A stretch of 64,000 nucleotides of DNA from Campylorhamphus procurvoides (Eukaryota; Chordata; Aves; Passeriformes; Dendrocolaptidae), in NCBI GenBank assembly GCA_013396655.1, contig WBMV01005981.1, forward strand, positions 186,001 to 250,000, read 5' to 3'. The translations under genes were made by a program, and so were the position numbers. The notes below the pieces were generated by a model. It saw only the letters and a program-made list of their open reading frames with translations. It did not search any database and was not told the DNA's origin. Positions 61,063-64,000 of this stretch are shown piece after piece (the stretch's first letter is position 1; each line of letters begins with the position of its first letter).

Positions 61063-64000
61063 TCTCCCCCACCCAGCTGTTCCCCAGCTCCTAAAGCTGC
61101 CCCTCAGACAGCCAGGATTCAGCTTCTGGAACCACTACCTCCTAAGTAGCTAAGTTTTCCATCTTAAATTCAATTGTCTTCTGTCACTAACCTTAAAGAG
61201 AATGAGACTTAATGCCACAAAAAGCAAGTCACAGTAACTATTCCCAACATTTTTGGAAACTCCCCTAATTATCATCATGATCCCTTCCATTTTGTGTATC
61301 CTCTCTGGACACATATCACAGGAACAAGTATAATGGGAACACAATGCCTGTCACATTCCCTCAGAGAACTCCTCATTGAATGGTAATCTTCCTCCATTCA
61401 CTCCCCCTCCTCACAAATGCACTTTACAGTTCTCCCAGACACCAGTGGAAACAATGGGCCCTTACAGACTTCCTTCCTCCAGTCTTTCTCTTATTTTGGA
61501 TTTCATTGGCCTTTGGTAGGGCAATTCTGATTCTGTCATCCCTCTTGGTTGCATTCTCATGGGGGTCTTTTATATTCTGAATTTTAAAAGCTTCCAGGGA
61601 AGAACCTGTATCTCTCTCAAGTATCTGTTTGAAGTGCCTGGATTTAGCAGTTACAATTACAAAACAGTAGAGGCCTGTATGTGAGGAAAGACATTTCTGG
61701 ATTGGAAGGTTAGTTTCACTTTGATTGTAACTGCCAAAAGGGATTTTACAGCTATCTATATTACATCTCACCCCTGCAGCTGACATTAGAGCAACCTTTG
61801 CTGCTTGAGCAAAAGGAGACTCAGGGAGATATATTATTCAATTTTGTATAGAGAAGGAAGAGAAAATGTATTTTCAGAAGCAGTCTAGAGCTCCACATTT
61901 AATAACATCTGTATTTAAAAAGAAACATGGGTCCGTGGTCTTAATGAGTTAGTGTTATTTCCTAAAGGTACAGATTAAATGTTTGTTTCTGTGAAAGTCA
62001 GAAATCTCAAAACTGTCATGTCCCATTAACACAGCATATCAAATATCATGGACTGATTTTTAGTTTAGCTGGAGACTGAGGATTTACACCACTGACAACA
62101 GCCACGCATATGGTCACATACAGTCAGGAAATTAATAACTCTGTTTGAACCAAAGTGAGTACGGGTGCAATAAAAACATATCCTGCAAAGGCATCTGCAA
62201 AGGGAAATGGGAGGAGAGCTCAGCTCTCGTGAGAAGAAAAAAGCCGGTCTCACTCTGGGCCCCACTCCTCTGCAAAACACAACACATGAAAGGGCCTAGA
62301 CCTCAAAATGCTAGCAGGGAGATATTTCTGGGCCAGTAACTCAACAGTTTGTATCCAGGGAGCCAAGAGGGTACCAGAAGGTCCTCCTTGTGCAGAGAAG
62401 CCTGGTTTCTGAGCAGATTCCAGTCCTGGACTGCAGGATGCCAATGAGTATGTTTGGCTTGTCACTGATGAATAAATTTGGCTTGTCAGTCAGCTAAATG
62501 GCTATGATAACTAAGAAGTCAAGACTGCTTGCTCTGTGCCTGATAGTGAAGTAAGAAACTACATATTTTATTTGGCTAAGTCAGGTACAGTTTTGATATT
62601 TGTTTCTGCAACCACAGATGGATTTTAGAAGCAGTCAAAAAACAATGGTGCACAGAAGGTCTGGGAGATTGTACGAGAGCATGCATCCTCTTGATATTTC
62701 TGATATTCCCAAAGAAAAACCAACCCCCCCCCAAAAAAAAAGATAATTAAAAAAAAAACTGTGAGTCTTTTTTAACACATTAACATGCAGTGAGAAGAAG
62801 CATAAATTCTGGTTTGGTTTGGTGTGACATGTTGTGGTACTTCGCCCTCAATGATTTCAGTCTGCCACCTCAGACAGAAAAAAACTCCATTGACCTGCCT
62901 GGAAAATGTATTTCCAGAAGGGAAGCAGGACCAGTTAGTCCCTAAGTGGGTTAAACAGAAAATGTACCTACTCTTGCTTAAAAATTAAACAGCTTTCCAT
63001 GGTAACACTTTGCTGACTTGGGCTGTTTCAGTGACATAGTATATCTAGTGATACTATGAACATGCCCCTCCTGTTTGCAGAAAGATGTTTGTGTTGTACA
63101 GACATGTACCTTGTTGATATCTTTGGCCACCTGTCTTGCTTTTTCTGATTAATACTTTATTGATTTTTGTGTAATCACCATATTCATTCATATAGAAATT
63201 AAAATCAGAAGTATTTTGTTGTGTGGATATCTGCACTGAGTTGTGACACCTGCCCTAGACAGTGTACATGAACATCTTTTATTCGTAGGTTTTGTGACCT
63301 GGAACTAGAATTCTATTGAATTAATTCACCATCACAGACAAGTACTAAATCAGATGACAATCAAACACAATAAAACGGATTATTTCTTCTCTCAAATTGA
63401 TGATAAATAGCAAGAAACTTCAGTATATATGACAGAGCACTTCACTTCCTCTTCTGTACACTTGCATGAAATGAAAGGTACATTTTGTATTAATGTAGGT
63501 ATATGACATCTAAAAATAAATACATTGTGATTTTGCCTTCACCCAGGAGTAAATGAGAGCAAATCTAAAGTTGCCTTTTCAGAGGAATGTAAATGAATGT
63601 TGAAGGAATGCAGACAGAAGAGGTGCTTGGGCCACTTTGGCTAATGGTGATATTTGTAGCAACAATTCAAACTGCTCTGAAGTCAATAATCACCTAATTG
63701 GCCTTAGTGGGCTTCAGACCTTTGGCTCCTGTGACAAAAAGAAGAATTTGCTCAACTTTATCGGGGAATTTTGGTTTGCACTTAAATTTCAGTAAAGCAA
63801 ATGATGTAATCTATACTTTCTTGTAAGTTATCACAATTCCTTTGTTGACAGTTGAGCAAAGTTTTTTCCTCAGATGCAGGTGAGATGTATACTTGTATAT
63901 TTATGTTAAAGAAATCAGATGTCAGAGCAGAATTAGGTACTTGAAGACTCCTGAGAGTAAAAGAGAATTGGAGGTAAGACAGCAAAAACAGACTGCGCAT
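61063..64000. other. Unique sequence, no gene seen
   Basis: A C-run/A-run lies at 62723-62759. A 120-codon minus-strand open frame at 61424-61786 has no recognisable domain and is overlapped by a plus-strand frame. No repeat family, exon or RNA gene is recognised to the window end. Confidence 0.5.

Noticed and set aside
1..64000. CRISPR arrays, operons, tRNA or rRNA genes, riboswitches
   Set aside because: The sequence is vertebrate nuclear DNA; no direct-repeat/spacer array and no tRNA or rRNA signature was seen on either strand.

Overview
The window looks like non-coding avian nuclear DNA, from a gene desert or a very large intron. It is AT-rich, has no CpG island and no gene I can recognise. 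Its only abundant interspersed repeats are CR1 LINEs and endogenous retroviral solo LTRs, with no SINEs. The CR1 3' ends carry the typical short ATTCTATG-type tail. The LTR at about 48.6-49.2 kb matches a widespread avian ERVL LTR family by its opening, its ATTAAA signal region and its closing motif. These assignments rest on remembered family consensus patterns, not on a database search. I cannot name the species. The open reading frames are short (longest 198 codons). The longest, at 41.05-41.65 kb, and those at 60.1-60.8 kb are decayed CR1 ORF2. The rest lack conserved domains, plausible starts or exon structure. Layout: 0-2 kb is unique sequence with an (AT)/(AC) microsatellite. At 2.0-3.1 kb a minus-strand CR1 is split by a 502-bp solo LTR, also minus-strand. 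Two pieces of one ancient plus-strand CR1 (4.66-4.86 and 5.70-6.00 kb) are separated by about 840 bp of foreign sequence. From 6 to 41 kb the DNA is mostly single-copy, with microsatellites, short tandem repeats, one pair of exon-like blocks with strong splice signals (20.6-21.2 kb) and several segments that look like candidate conserved non-coding elements. A plus-strand CR1 lies at 41.0-41.7 kb, a perfect 14-bp-stem inverted repeat at 43.42 kb, an ancient CR1 reverse-transcriptase fragment at 44.7-45.3 kb, and a solo ERVL LTR at 48.6-49.2 kb. A minus-strand CR1 tail lies at 54.0-54.3 kb, a (GGGAA)n array at 57.97 kb, and a three-arm palindrome at 58.16 kb. At 59.8-61.1 kb a CR1 is inserted antisense inside another CR1, making a fold-back structure. 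There are no genes to relate functionally. The useful content is the transposon stratigraphy (ancient CR1, then younger CR1, then LTR insertions), several unexpectedly perfect inverted repeats, and candidate regulatory segments that need cross-species alignment. I found no convincing new biological system.
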